A stretch of 64,000 nt of DNA from Massilia atriviolacea (lineage in GTDB: Bacteria > Pseudomonadota > Gammaproteobacteria > Burkholderiales > Burkholderiaceae_D). Under the pieces are notes generated by a model. The model searched no databases, was not told where the DNA came from, and worked only from the letters and a program-made list of their open reading frames with translations. The stretch spans positions 434,001-498,000 of the forward strand of contig NZ_RXLQ01000004.1 in the NCBI RefSeq assembly GCF_003953935.1, read 5' to 3'. Position numbers and translations under genes: made by a program. This document shows, in pieces, positions 57,622-64,000 of this stretch; the first letter of the stretch is position 1; the number at the start of each line of letters is the position of its first letter.

Positions 57622-58974
57622 ATGAAAACCATCCCGACAGCGCGCCGCCTGGCCGCCCTGCTGATCCTGGCAAGCAGCCTGTGCCACGCCCACGCAAACC
57701 CGCCAGCGGACGATGCCGCGCCGGCGGCCTGGCTCGACGGCGCGCCCGTGCACGCGCTGACCTTGCGCGCCCTGCGGCACCAGGCGCTCGACCAGCCAGG
57801 CCGCCCATCGGCCGAGGCGGTGCTGGCCGACATCGTGGCCGACCGCCTGCAGGCGCGCTGGTCGCGCAGCCGCTTCAGCGCGGCCCAGCTGTATCCCGCC
57901 AGCACGGTCGGCTTCGCCCCGAGCGTGATGGTCGACGAACGCCTGGTCGGCCTGCTGCGCAGCATGCACGCGAGCGAACTGGACGCGGCCGTGCGCGCCC
58001 TGCCCGGCGCCACCCTGGACGGCGCGATCGAGGCGGCGTATCCGCTGGCCGCAGGCACGCTCGAACGCCTGTTCGGCACGCCGGGCGCGCTGCGCCTTGG
58101 CTACGATATCGACGCCGCGCAAGCCGCGCTGGCCGCCGGCACCCCGCTGCTGCGCTATCGCCTGGGCGGCGCGGCGCCTGTCACCCTGAGCCTGCTGGAC
58201 ATCTACCGGCGCCAGAACGTGCAGGGCCGCATGGAGTTCTTCAACCGCAACCACGACTTCATCGTGCGCCAGGCACGGCTGCGCGTGGCCGGCCTGTTCG
58301 TGCTCGACTGGGCCACGCGCCGCTTCGGCGCGCCAGCCGTGGCCGACCTGCGCCAGGCGCTCGACGAGCAGGAAACGGTGCGCGGAGCGATGCGACTGTA
58401 CGGCCTGGCCGACGGCGCCGAAGCGCACAGCCCGCTGCAAGCGGCGCTGGCGCGCCAGGTCACGCAGGCCGAGATCGGCGCCTTCTACCAGGCCCACAAG
58501 GAGCAGTTCCGGCGCACCGACAGGGTCAAGGCGCGCCACATCCGGGTCGGCAGCGAAGCGCTGGCGCAGCGCATCGTGGCCGAGCTGGCGGCCGGCAAGG
58601 ACTTCGGCCTGCTGGCGCGGCGCCATTCGCTGGCCCCGAGCGCGCCGCGTGGCGGCGAACTGGGCTGGGTGATGCAGAGCGATGCGCCGGACTGGCTGGC
58701 GGCGCTGGCGCTGCAACAGCCGGCCGGCAAGGTTTCGAGTCCGTTCCGCGCGCCGGTCGGACCGGGCGCGCCGGCCACCTGGGACATTCTGCTGGTCGAG
58801 CAGCGGCGCGAGGGCTTCTATCCGCCCGGGTCGGAAACCGTGCGCTACATGGCGCGCAAAGCCATCGCCCATGAGCGCGCCCGCGCCGAATTCGCCGGCG
58901 CGCGCCAGGCCCTGGTGCGCGCCGCCAGGGCCTGGCCGACGCCCAAGGCAGCCGGCGCGGCGGGCGCGCCATGA
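57622..58974 (+). CDS. Secreted parvulin-type peptidyl-prolyl isomerase
   Basis: A 450-residue protein (start MKTIPTARR at 57622). Signal peptide 1-28 ends near HAHA/NPP. A helical N-terminal region (about 35-285) resembles SurA/PpiC chaperone arms, and a single parvulin domain occupies about 290-400 (V-K-A-R-H-I-R-V, A-A-G-K-D-F-G-L-L-A-R-R-H-S, G-G-E-L-G-W-V). It should fold secreted proteins in the periplasm. It overlaps the next gene by 4 nt, tying it to the operon. A dedicated foldase for the phospholipase is inferred. Confidence 0.82.
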   Translation: MKTIPTARRLAALLILASSLCHAHANPPADDAAPAAWLDGAPVHALTLRALRHQALDQPGRPSAEAVLADIVADRLQARWSRSRFSAAQLYPASTVGFAPSVMVDERLVGLLRSMHASELDAAVRALPGATLDGAIEAAYPLAAGTLERLFGTPGALRLGYDIDAAQAALAAGTPLLRYRLGGAAPVTLSLLDIYRRQNVQGRMEFFNRNHDFIVRQARLRVAGLFVLDWATRRFGAPAVADLRQALDEQETVRGAMRLYGLADGAEAHSPLQAALARQVTQAEIGAFYQAHKEQFRRTDRVKARHIRVGSEALAQRIVAELAAGKDFGLLARRHSLAPSAPRGGELGWVMQSDAPDWLAALALQQPAGKVSSPFRAPVGPGAPATWDILLVEQRREGFYPPGSETVRYMARKAIAHERARAEFAGARQALVRAARAWPTPKAAGAAGAP

Positions 58975-59507
58975 AAGCGTTACTGCTGACCCTGGCCGGC
59001 GTGCTGGCGGCGGCCGGCGCGCTCTGGCTGGCATGGCCGCAAGCGCCGCACAGTCCCGCGCCCGCGCCCGTCAGCGCCAGTGCCAATGCCAGCGTGCCCC
59101 CGGCCGCCGCGCGCCCGTGGCTGGACGCCTGGCCCCCGGCCGGGCAGGCCGCGCGGGCCGCCGACGCGGCGGTACCGGCCGCGCGCAGCCTGGCGCAAAC
59201 GCGCCTGCACGGCGACCCCGACGCCCCGCCGATCGCGCGCGACAGCGCCGTGCCCACGCGTCCGACGGCGGCGGAACTGGCCGACCCGGGCGCCTACCAG
59301 GCCTTCGAAGCGCGCCGGAACGCGCAGGTGCTGGCGGCCTACATCAAGGCGGTGGACGAGGAGCTGCCGCGCCTGCGCGAGGACATCGCGCGCGGGCGCG
59401 CCATGGGCATCGCCGCCGACAAGATCGCCAGGGCGGAGGACAAGGCGCGCGGGCTCGAAGCCATGCGCGCGCAACTGGTGAAAGATCATCCCGCGCTGGG
59501 GAGATGA
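58971..59507 (+). CDS. Membrane-anchored Ala/Pro-rich helical protein
   Basis: A 178-residue protein. An N-terminal membrane helix (about 3-22, ALLLTLAGVLAAAGALWLAW) is followed by a long Ala/Pro-rich spacer (about 25-100) and a charged helical C-terminus rich in Arg, Glu and Ala. The layout (anchor, Ala/Pro spacer, helical part) recalls lipase-specific foldases, which are longer, but no sequence motif (R-x-x-F-D-Y) is seen. It is overlapped with the parvulin gene (ATGA) and lies 91 bp before the phospholipase-C-like gene. Function unknown. Confidence 0.6.
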   Translation: MKALLLTLAGVLAAAGALWLAWPQAPHSPAPAPVSASANASVPPAAARPWLDAWPPAGQAARAADAAVPAARSLAQTRLHGDPDAPPIARDSAVPTRPTAAELADPGAYQAFEARRNAQVLAAYIKAVDEELPRLREDIARGRAMGIAADKIARAEDKARGLEAMRAQLVKDHPALGR

Positions 59508-59598
59508 ACGCGACAGTACGCAGTCGCGCAATGCAGCAAGCCGGCCGGGCATCGCATCCGCGCTGCCCGCAATCACGACAAGAAAAAACGGAGACCCG

Positions 59599-60621
59599 AT
59601 GAAGCACCTGTTCAAGCTCGCCCCTGTGGCGTTCGCCATGCTCGCCTGCATGCCCGCCAAGGCCTGGAATACCGAAACGCACCGCCGCATCGTGCTCGAC
59701 GCCGTCGAGTTCATGAAGGCGCACCCGAACCAGACCCGCTACGCCAGCCTGGTCGCGGGCGTGACGCGGGCCGGCTATACGATGGAGCAGTTCGCCGCCG
59801 CCATCGGCCAGGGCGCGCACGATGTCGATTATTTCGAGGACACCTACCTCTGCGGCGCCACCACCGGCAACTGCCAGGGCGCGCCGCTGTGGGGACTCGG
59901 TTCCGGGCTGGCGCGCTACACCTCGTTCTGGCACTTCCAGAACCACACGGCCGGCGCCGACGTGCACGGCAACGACTTCGGCGGCTACCACTACGCCAAA
60001 CTCGGCAATCCGGGCGACATCGACAGGCTGGCCGCCACCTGGCTGGTGGGCGATTACCTGGACGACGGCGCCGGCGGGCTGGGCGGCTGGTTCGGCGACA
60101 CCAGCAAGTACAACAGCTTCGGCGTCACCGAAGCGCGCTACCGCCAGGGCGGCTATTCGACGGCCAGCATGTACCAGGATTACGAAAAGATGCCGTTCCA
60201 GCCGATCGACAACCTGGCGCAGCACTTCTGGAGCCGCTTCCTGCAGGCGCCGTCGGCGCAGTCGCTCGGCTTCGTCCTGCACGCGACCGACCTGCTGCAG
60301 CCGCACCACACCTTCAATGTGCTCGGACACAACCATTCCGGTTGGGAAAGCTGGATCGAGGATTACTACGATACCGAAAAGCTCAACGATGGAGCGCTGG
60401 TGCTGGCGGCGCTGAACGACTTCACGCCGCTGGCCGCCACGGCGACCGACATCCGGCCGCTGCTCACGCAGGGCGGCACCTACTCCTATAAATATGGCGG
60501 GGCGGTCATGTCGTCGACCGATCACGCGCTGCGGCGCGGCGTGGCCAAAAAAATGGTGCCGCACGCCATTGCCATGGTGGTGCGCGTGCTGGACCGGGCG
60601 GCCGTGCGGCTGGGCCAGTAA
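59599..60621 (+). CDS. Zinc-dependent phospholipase C / P1 nuclease-like protein
   Basis: A 340-residue secreted protein. Signal peptide 1-22 (AKA/WNTETH) places Trp at the mature N-terminus, a zinc ligand in this superfamily. Further candidate ligands are H in T-H-R-R-I, D in A-H-D-V-D-Y-F-E-D, H in S-F-W-H-F-Q-N-H and H in V-L-H-A-T-D-L-L-Q-P-H-H-T-F and N-H-S-G-W-E. It should cleave phospholipids or nucleic acid outside the inner membrane. The preceding parvulin and helper genes may serve it. Confidence 0.82.
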   Translation: MKHLFKLAPVAFAMLACMPAKAWNTETHRRIVLDAVEFMKAHPNQTRYASLVAGVTRAGYTMEQFAAAIGQGAHDVDYFEDTYLCGATTGNCQGAPLWGLGSGLARYTSFWHFQNHTAGADVHGNDFGGYHYAKLGNPGDIDRLAATWLVGDYLDDGAGGLGGWFGDTSKYNSFGVTEARYRQGGYSTASMYQDYEKMPFQPIDNLAQHFWSRFLQAPSAQSLGFVLHATDLLQPHHTFNVLGHNHSGWESWIEDYYDTEKLNDGALVLAALNDFTPLAATATDIRPLLTQGGTYSYKYGGAVMSSTDHALRRGVAKKMVPHAIAMVVRVLDRAAVRLGQ

Positions 60622-60628
60622 CAGCAGA

Positions 60629-60672
60629 GCCCGTGTCCACCCCGGTGTCAGGTCTGACAAACGGACACGGGC
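60629..60672. repeat. Solo copy of the GTGTCAGGTCTGACA palindrome
   Basis: GCCCGTGTCC ... GGACACGGGC flanks the same TGTCAGGTCTGACA core as the 135-bp array units. It lies between convergent genes ending at 60621 and 60680 and may end both transcripts. Confidence 0.85.
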
Positions 60673-60679
60673 CCGGCCG

Positions 60680-62152
60680 TCAGGGCGCGCTGTCGTTCAG
60701 GCGCGAGTGGCGGATGCTGTAGGCGAAGTAGGTCAGCACCGCCACGCACATCCAGATCGCGAACACGGTAAACGTGGTCTTCGACAAATCCTTCATGATG
60801 TACAGACAGGCGGCCACGCTCAGGCCCGGCACCACGTACGGGCCGAACGGCACGCGGAAGCCCTTGGTCGCCGACTCGCCCATTTTCTTGCGCATCACCG
60901 GAACCGCGATCGAGACCACGATGAAGGCCGTGAGCGTACCCATGCTGACCATGTCCCACAGGTAGGTCGAGTCGACGAAGCCGGCCACCAGCCCCACCAC
61001 CAGGCACACGATCACGGTATTGCTGACCGGCGACTGGGTGCGCGGGCTGACTTTCTGGAACGTCTGCGGAATCAGGCCATCCTTGCTGATCGCGTACAGG
61101 ATCCGGGTCTGGCCGTAGATCGTCACCAGGGTCACGCTGAACACCGAAATGACGGCGCCGGCCGACAGCACCAGGGCCGGCCAGGCCTGGCCCGTGACGT
61201 TTTGCAGGATCACCGCGAGGCCCGCTTCCTGGCCGGCGAACATCCTGGCCGGCTGGGCGCCGAGCGCGGCCACCGCCACCAGCATGTAGAACACGGTGAC
61301 GATGCCGAGCGCCGACAGGATGCCGATCGGCACGTTGCGGGTCGGGTTGCGCACTTCTTCGCCGGCGGTGGCGACCGTGTCCAGGCCAATAAACGAGAAG
61401 AACACCGTGCCCGCCGCCGCCGTCACGCCGGCCATGTTGGCGAAGCCCTTGCTGTTGTCGGTGTTGAAGAAGGGCGTGAAGTTGTTGATGTCGAAGCCGG
61501 AAAACGCGATCACGATGAAAAACACCAGGATCGCCAGCTTGACCAGCACCATGATGGCGTTGGTGGTGGCCGATTCCTTGGTGCCGCGGATCAGCAGCAA
61601 GCCGCACATGATCACCAGCAGAATCGGCGGCAGGTTGATGTGCCCGGCGCGGATTTCCATCCCATGCTCGCCGGAGACGAACATCGGCGTTCGCAGTATC
61701 TCGGGAATCTGCCAGCCGATCGCATTGGTGAGGAAGTTATTCAGGTAGGCCGACCAGCCGATCGCGGTGGCGCTGGCCGCCAGCCCATATTCGAGCAGCA
61801 GGCAGGCGGCCATGATGAAGGCGGCAAATTCGCCCACGGTGGCGTAGGCGAAGGAGTAGGACGAGCCGGAGGCCGGAATGCGGAACGACAGTTCGGCGTA
61901 GCACAGCGCGGTCAGGCCGGCGGTCAGCGCGGCCAGCAGGAAGGACAGCACGACCGAGGGCCCGGCCTTGGGCACCGCCTCGACCATGGTGAAAAAGATG
62001 CCGGTGCCGATGGTGGCGCCGACGCCGATCATGGTCAGCGGGAACAATCCCATGCTGCGCGCCAGGCCGGTTCCTGCATGCCCGGGTTGGGGGTCTGTTT
62101 TGCCGACGGCAGGTTTGATGCGGAACAGCTTCTGGCCCAGAGTTTGATTCAC
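60680..62152 (-). CDS. APC-superfamily amino-acid permease (YfnA/CAT type)
   Basis: A 490-residue, roughly 12-helix transporter. TM1 has G-V-G-A-T-I-G-T-G-I-F-F, the substrate-binding glycine motif; TM6 has V-F-F-S-F-I-G-L-D-T-V-A-T-A-G-E-E-V-R-N-P. The cationic amino-acid transporter (CAT) pattern is clear. Substrates may include Arg, Lys or a broad set. A single gene. A 222-bp gap separates it from divergent nsrR. Confidence 0.92.
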   Translation of the reverse strand: MNQTLGQKLFRIKPAVGKTDPQPGHAGTGLARSMGLFPLTMIGVGATIGTGIFFTMVEAVPKAGPSVVLSFLLAALTAGLTALCYAELSFRIPASGSSYSFAYATVGEFAAFIMAACLLLEYGLAASATAIGWSAYLNNFLTNAIGWQIPEILRTPMFVSGEHGMEIRAGHINLPPILLVIMCGLLLIRGTKESATTNAIMVLVKLAILVFFIVIAFSGFDINNFTPFFNTDNSKGFANMAGVTAAAGTVFFSFIGLDTVATAGEEVRNPTRNVPIGILSALGIVTVFYMLVAVAALGAQPARMFAGQEAGLAVILQNVTGQAWPALVLSAGAVISVFSVTLVTIYGQTRILYAISKDGLIPQTFQKVSPRTQSPVSNTVIVCLVVGLVAGFVDSTYLWDMVSMGTLTAFIVVSIAVPVMRKKMGESATKGFRVPFGPYVVPGLSVAACLYIMKDLSKTTFTVFAIWMCVAVLTYFAYSIRHSRLNDSAP

Positions 62153-62316
62153 GGATTCGTCCCTTTTTGTCGCGCTAGATGAATGGCAGCAGCGATTATA
62201 GGGGCTATTCCCATTTACTTATACACATCTTTTGCGCGCGAAAAACGCGGCTTGCCGGACCGGCAAGACCCCTGCCTCGGCACGTTCGCAACGTTTCCCG
62301 CCTTGTCCGATTTTTA

Positions 62317-62339
62317 AAGATGCATTTTCTATGCATATT
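62317..62339 (+). promoter_or_regulatory. Candidate NsrR operator at the nsrR promoter
   Basis: AAGATGCATTT (62317-62327), 1 nt, then CTATGCATATT (62329-62339), an 11-1-11 imperfect palindrome with 8 of 11 matching. The first half is almost the NsrR consensus (AAGATGCYTTT). It overlaps the -35 of the likely promoter (TAGAAT at 62343-62348), implying autorepression. Confidence 0.75.
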
Positions 62340-62374
62340 TGCTAGAATGAATTCGTTCTCATCCGGAGTGGCGC

Positions 62375-62839
62375 ATGCACCTGACCCGTTTTACCGATAT
62401 TGGCTTGCGCGTCCTGATCTACCTGGCGCGCGCCGGCGAGCGCCGCGTCCCGGTCACGGTGGCCGAAGTGGCAGCCCAGTTCGAGCTGCCGGTCAACCAT
62501 CTGGTCAAGGTGGTGGGCCACCTGGCGCGCGCCGGCTGGGTCTGCGCGACCCGGGGGCGCAACGGCGGCCTGCGCCTGGCCGCCGATGCCGCCACCCTCT
62601 CGATCGGGACGGTGCTGCGCGAGCTCGAAGGCGACAACGAACTGGTCGACTGCGAAGGCACAGGCTGCCGCCTGAGCGGCGACTGCCAGCTGCGCGCCGC
62701 CCTGAGGACCGGCATGGAAGCGTTTTACGGGGCCATGGACCAGGTCACCCTGGCCCATATCACCCAAGGCAACACGGGCGAGAAGATCGTGCGCATGCAC
62801 AGGATGTTCCTCGACCAGGGCGGCGGCACGGCTGCCTGA
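62375..62839 (+). CDS. nsrR: Rrf2-family nitric-oxide sensor NsrR
   Basis: A 154-residue repressor. A winged helix at the N-terminus (M-H-L-T-R-F-T-D-I-G-L-R-V-L) is followed by the cluster ligands C93-x4-C98-x5-C104, the NsrR spacing that holds an iron-sulfur cluster destroyed by NO. When NO is sensed, it should leave the operators at its own promoter and at hmp 51 bp before the hmp ATG. A terminator follows, so hmp has its own promoter. Confidence 0.95.
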   Translation: MHLTRFTDIGLRVLIYLARAGERRVPVTVAEVAAQFELPVNHLVKVVGHLARAGWVCATRGRNGGLRLAADAATLSIGTVLRELEGDNELVDCEGTGCRLSGDCQLRAALRTGMEAFYGAMDQVTLAHITQGNTGEKIVRMHRMFLDQGGGTAA

Positions 62840-62856
62840 GCACCGCGATTGGCACG

Positions 62857-62880
62857 GGCGCGTCGACACGCGCCTTTTTT
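62857..62880 (+). terminator. Rho-independent terminator of nsrR
   Basis: Stem GGCGCGT (62857-62863) with ACGCGCC (62868-62874), a CGAC loop and six T. Confidence 0.9.
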
Positions 62881-62889
62881 ACGACGTTA

Positions 62890-62912
62890 AAGTTGCATTT
62901 TACATGCAAGAT
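62890..62912 (+). promoter_or_regulatory. Candidate NsrR operator upstream of hmp
   Basis: AAGTTGCATTT (62890-62900), 1 nt, ACATGCAAGAT (62902-62912). The halves are reverse complements at 8 of 11 positions and the 11-1-11 spacing equals the nsrR operator. It lies 14 bp before the hmp ATG. Confidence 0.75.
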
Positions 62913-62926
62913 ATTGAAAGGATTGT

Positions 62927-64000
62927 ATGATTTCTGCCGTTTCCCGCCCCTACATCGACGCCAGCGTTCCGGTCCTGCGCGCGCACGGCGTGGCCATCAC
63001 CACCACGTTTTACCGCAATATGTTCGCCGAGCATCCGGAGCTGACCATGCTGTTCAATATGGGCAACCAGGCCAACGGCGCCCAGCAACAGTCGCTCGCC
63101 TCGGCCGTGTTCGCCTACGCCGCCAACATCGGCGACCCGGGCGCGCTGGCGCCGGTGATCGAACGCATCGTCCACAAGCATGTGTCGGTGGGGATTCGCG
63201 AAGAGCACTACCCCATCGTCGGCCGCCACCTGCTCGGCGCCATCGCCAGCACCCTGGGCGAGGCCGCCACGGCGCCGCTGATGGCGGCCTGGGACGAGGC
63301 CTACCGCTCGCTGGCCGCGCTGTTCATCGAGGCCGAGCGCGCTCTGTACGCCGGGGCCGGCATCGCCCAGGGCCAGCGCCGCGCCCTGCGCGTGACCGAG
63401 GTGACGCAGGAAAGCGCGGACGTGGTGTCGATCCGCCTGGCGGCCATGGACGGCGCGCCGCTGGCGTCCGGCAAGCCCGGCCAGTACCTGAGCGTGCAGG
63501 TCGATTTTGCCGACGGCCGGCGCCAGATCCGCCAGTACAGCCTGTCCGACACGACCCAGCCCGACAGCCTGCGCATCTCGGTCAAGCGCGAGCCGGCCGG
63601 CGCCGCCACCCCGGCGGGGGAAGTGTCGAACTGGATTCACGACCAGGTGCGGGTGGGCAGCGTGCTGCAGGTCTCGCCGCCGTTCGGCGATTTTGCGCCA
63701 GATACCGAGTCCGGGGAAGCGCTGGTGCTGATCTCGGCCGGAGTCGGCATCACGCCGATGATCGCGGCCCTCAAGCGCATCGCCCAAGTCCATCCGGAAC
63801 GGCGCGTGATCTTCGCCCACGCCGCCCGCGACGCGCAGCACCATGCGCACCGGGCCGACCTGGCCGCCGCGCGTGCGCGCATGCCGCATCTGCAGGTGGC
63901 CACCTTCTACGAGCAAGTGAGCGCTCACGACGAGGCGGTGCTGGGCGGGCGCATGGAGGTCTCGCGCATGCCGTCCTGGCCGCGCTCCGAGGCCGAGGTG
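62927..64000 (+). CDS. hmp: Flavohemoprotein NO dioxygenase Hmp (C-terminus outside window)
   Basis: The first 358 residues are present; the frame is open to the right edge, and the whole protein is about 400 residues. The globin domain has proximal H85, distal Y29 (B10) and Q53 (E7), as in E. coli Hmp. The FAD site is R-Q-Y-S-L-S-D and the NAD site begins G-V-G-I-T-P-M. It oxidises NO to nitrate using O2 and NAD(P)H in the cytoplasm. AAAGGATTGT precedes the ATG. Control by the nsrR product is predicted by the operator just upstream. Confidence 0.96.
   Translation, partial: MISAVSRPYIDASVPVLRAHGVAITTTFYRNMFAEHPELTMLFNMGNQANGAQQQSLASAVFAYAANIGDPGALAPVIERIVHKHVSVGIREEHYPIVGRHLLGAIASTLGEAATAPLMAAWDEAYRSLAALFIEAERALYAGAGIAQGQRRALRVTEVTQESADVVSIRLAAMDGAPLASGKPGQYLSVQVDFADGRRQIRQYSLSDTTQPDSLRISVKREPAGAATPAGEVSNWIHDQVRVGSVLQVSPPFGDFAPDTESGEALVLISAGVGITPMIAALKRIAQVHPERRVIFAHAARDAQHHAHRADLAAARARMPHLQVATFYEQVSAHDEAVLGGRMEVSRMPSWPRSEAEV

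Noticed and set aside
54971-57808. 945-codon minus-strand frame through the GH3 gene and the 135-bp repeats
   Set aside because: It exists because 135 is a multiple of 3 and GC is high. It repeats the same peptide four times, lacks a start context and is antisense to real genes.

Overview
The window reads as chromosomal DNA of a high-GC Gram-negative betaproteobacterium. The protein families, the lptD-surA-pdxA-rsmA order, the three-gene pnt operon, the Fur/Feo/Bfd module and the NsrR-Hmp pair fit Oxalobacteraceae (Massilia/Duganella/Telluria type). That placement is inferred from recalled protein and gene-order resemblance, not from a search. No rRNA, tRNA, CRISPR array, integrase or intact insertion sequence was seen. 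Two genes are cut by the window edges: a HAD hydrolase at the left and flavohemoprotein hmp at the right.

Layout. 1-5.5 kb: HAD fragment, two tandem paralogous lipoproteins, a serine hydrolase and a Tat-exported PhoX phosphatase behind four phased Pho-box repeats. 5.6-11.5 kb (minus): the outer-membrane biogenesis operon lptD-surA-pdxA-rsmA plus a DUF5710 gene. 11.6-15.9 kb (plus, divergent): amgK-murU (peptidoglycan sugar recycling), pepP and a UbiH-type hydroxylase. 16-20 kb: chemoreceptor, PAS-GGDEF diguanylate cyclase, a repeat-rich gap, and a small heat-shock gene with a probable sigma-32 promoter and ROSE-like RNA thermometer. 20-25 kb: proton-translocating transhydrogenase (pntAA-pntAB-pntB) and nudJ-mnmA. 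25-31 kb: pseudo-receiver, xni, a GST, a membrane-anchored glutamate-synthase-like protein and a secreted CocE/NonD hydrolase. 31-35.2 kb: iron island feoA-feoB-Cys-rich protein, divergent bfd-tonB, then bfr, with a Fur box in the divergent region. 35-40 kb: pfkB, lacI, a GST, purB. 40-50 kb: envelope genes (glycine-zipper proteins, TonB-dependent receptor, cytochrome b561 with two YceI proteins, YeaQ-type protein, cardiolipin synthase-like PLD, S46 dipeptidyl peptidase).

The most accessory-looking part is 50.2-60.7 kb. Five genes with short gaps or overlaps (MdfA-like MFS exporter, TcdA/TcdB-type glycosyltransferase, GNAT acetyltransferase, PhyH Fe/2-oxoglutarate dioxygenase, two-domain GH3 hexosaminidase) lie between two different families of palindromic repeats. 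They look like a compact pathway that builds, decorates, trims and exports a sugar-containing small molecule. I do not recognise this combination and offer it as the leading candidate for an undescribed system. It is followed by four perfectly phased 135-bp repeats and a second accessory operon pairing a secreted zinc phospholipase C-like enzyme with its own parvulin and a membrane-anchored helper. 60.7-64 kb: amino-acid permease, then nsrR and hmp, each with a candidate NsrR operator.

Start sites were moved to the internal ATG with the best Shine-Dalgarno or signal peptide where the longest frame began too early. All functional calls come from motif reading without database searches.
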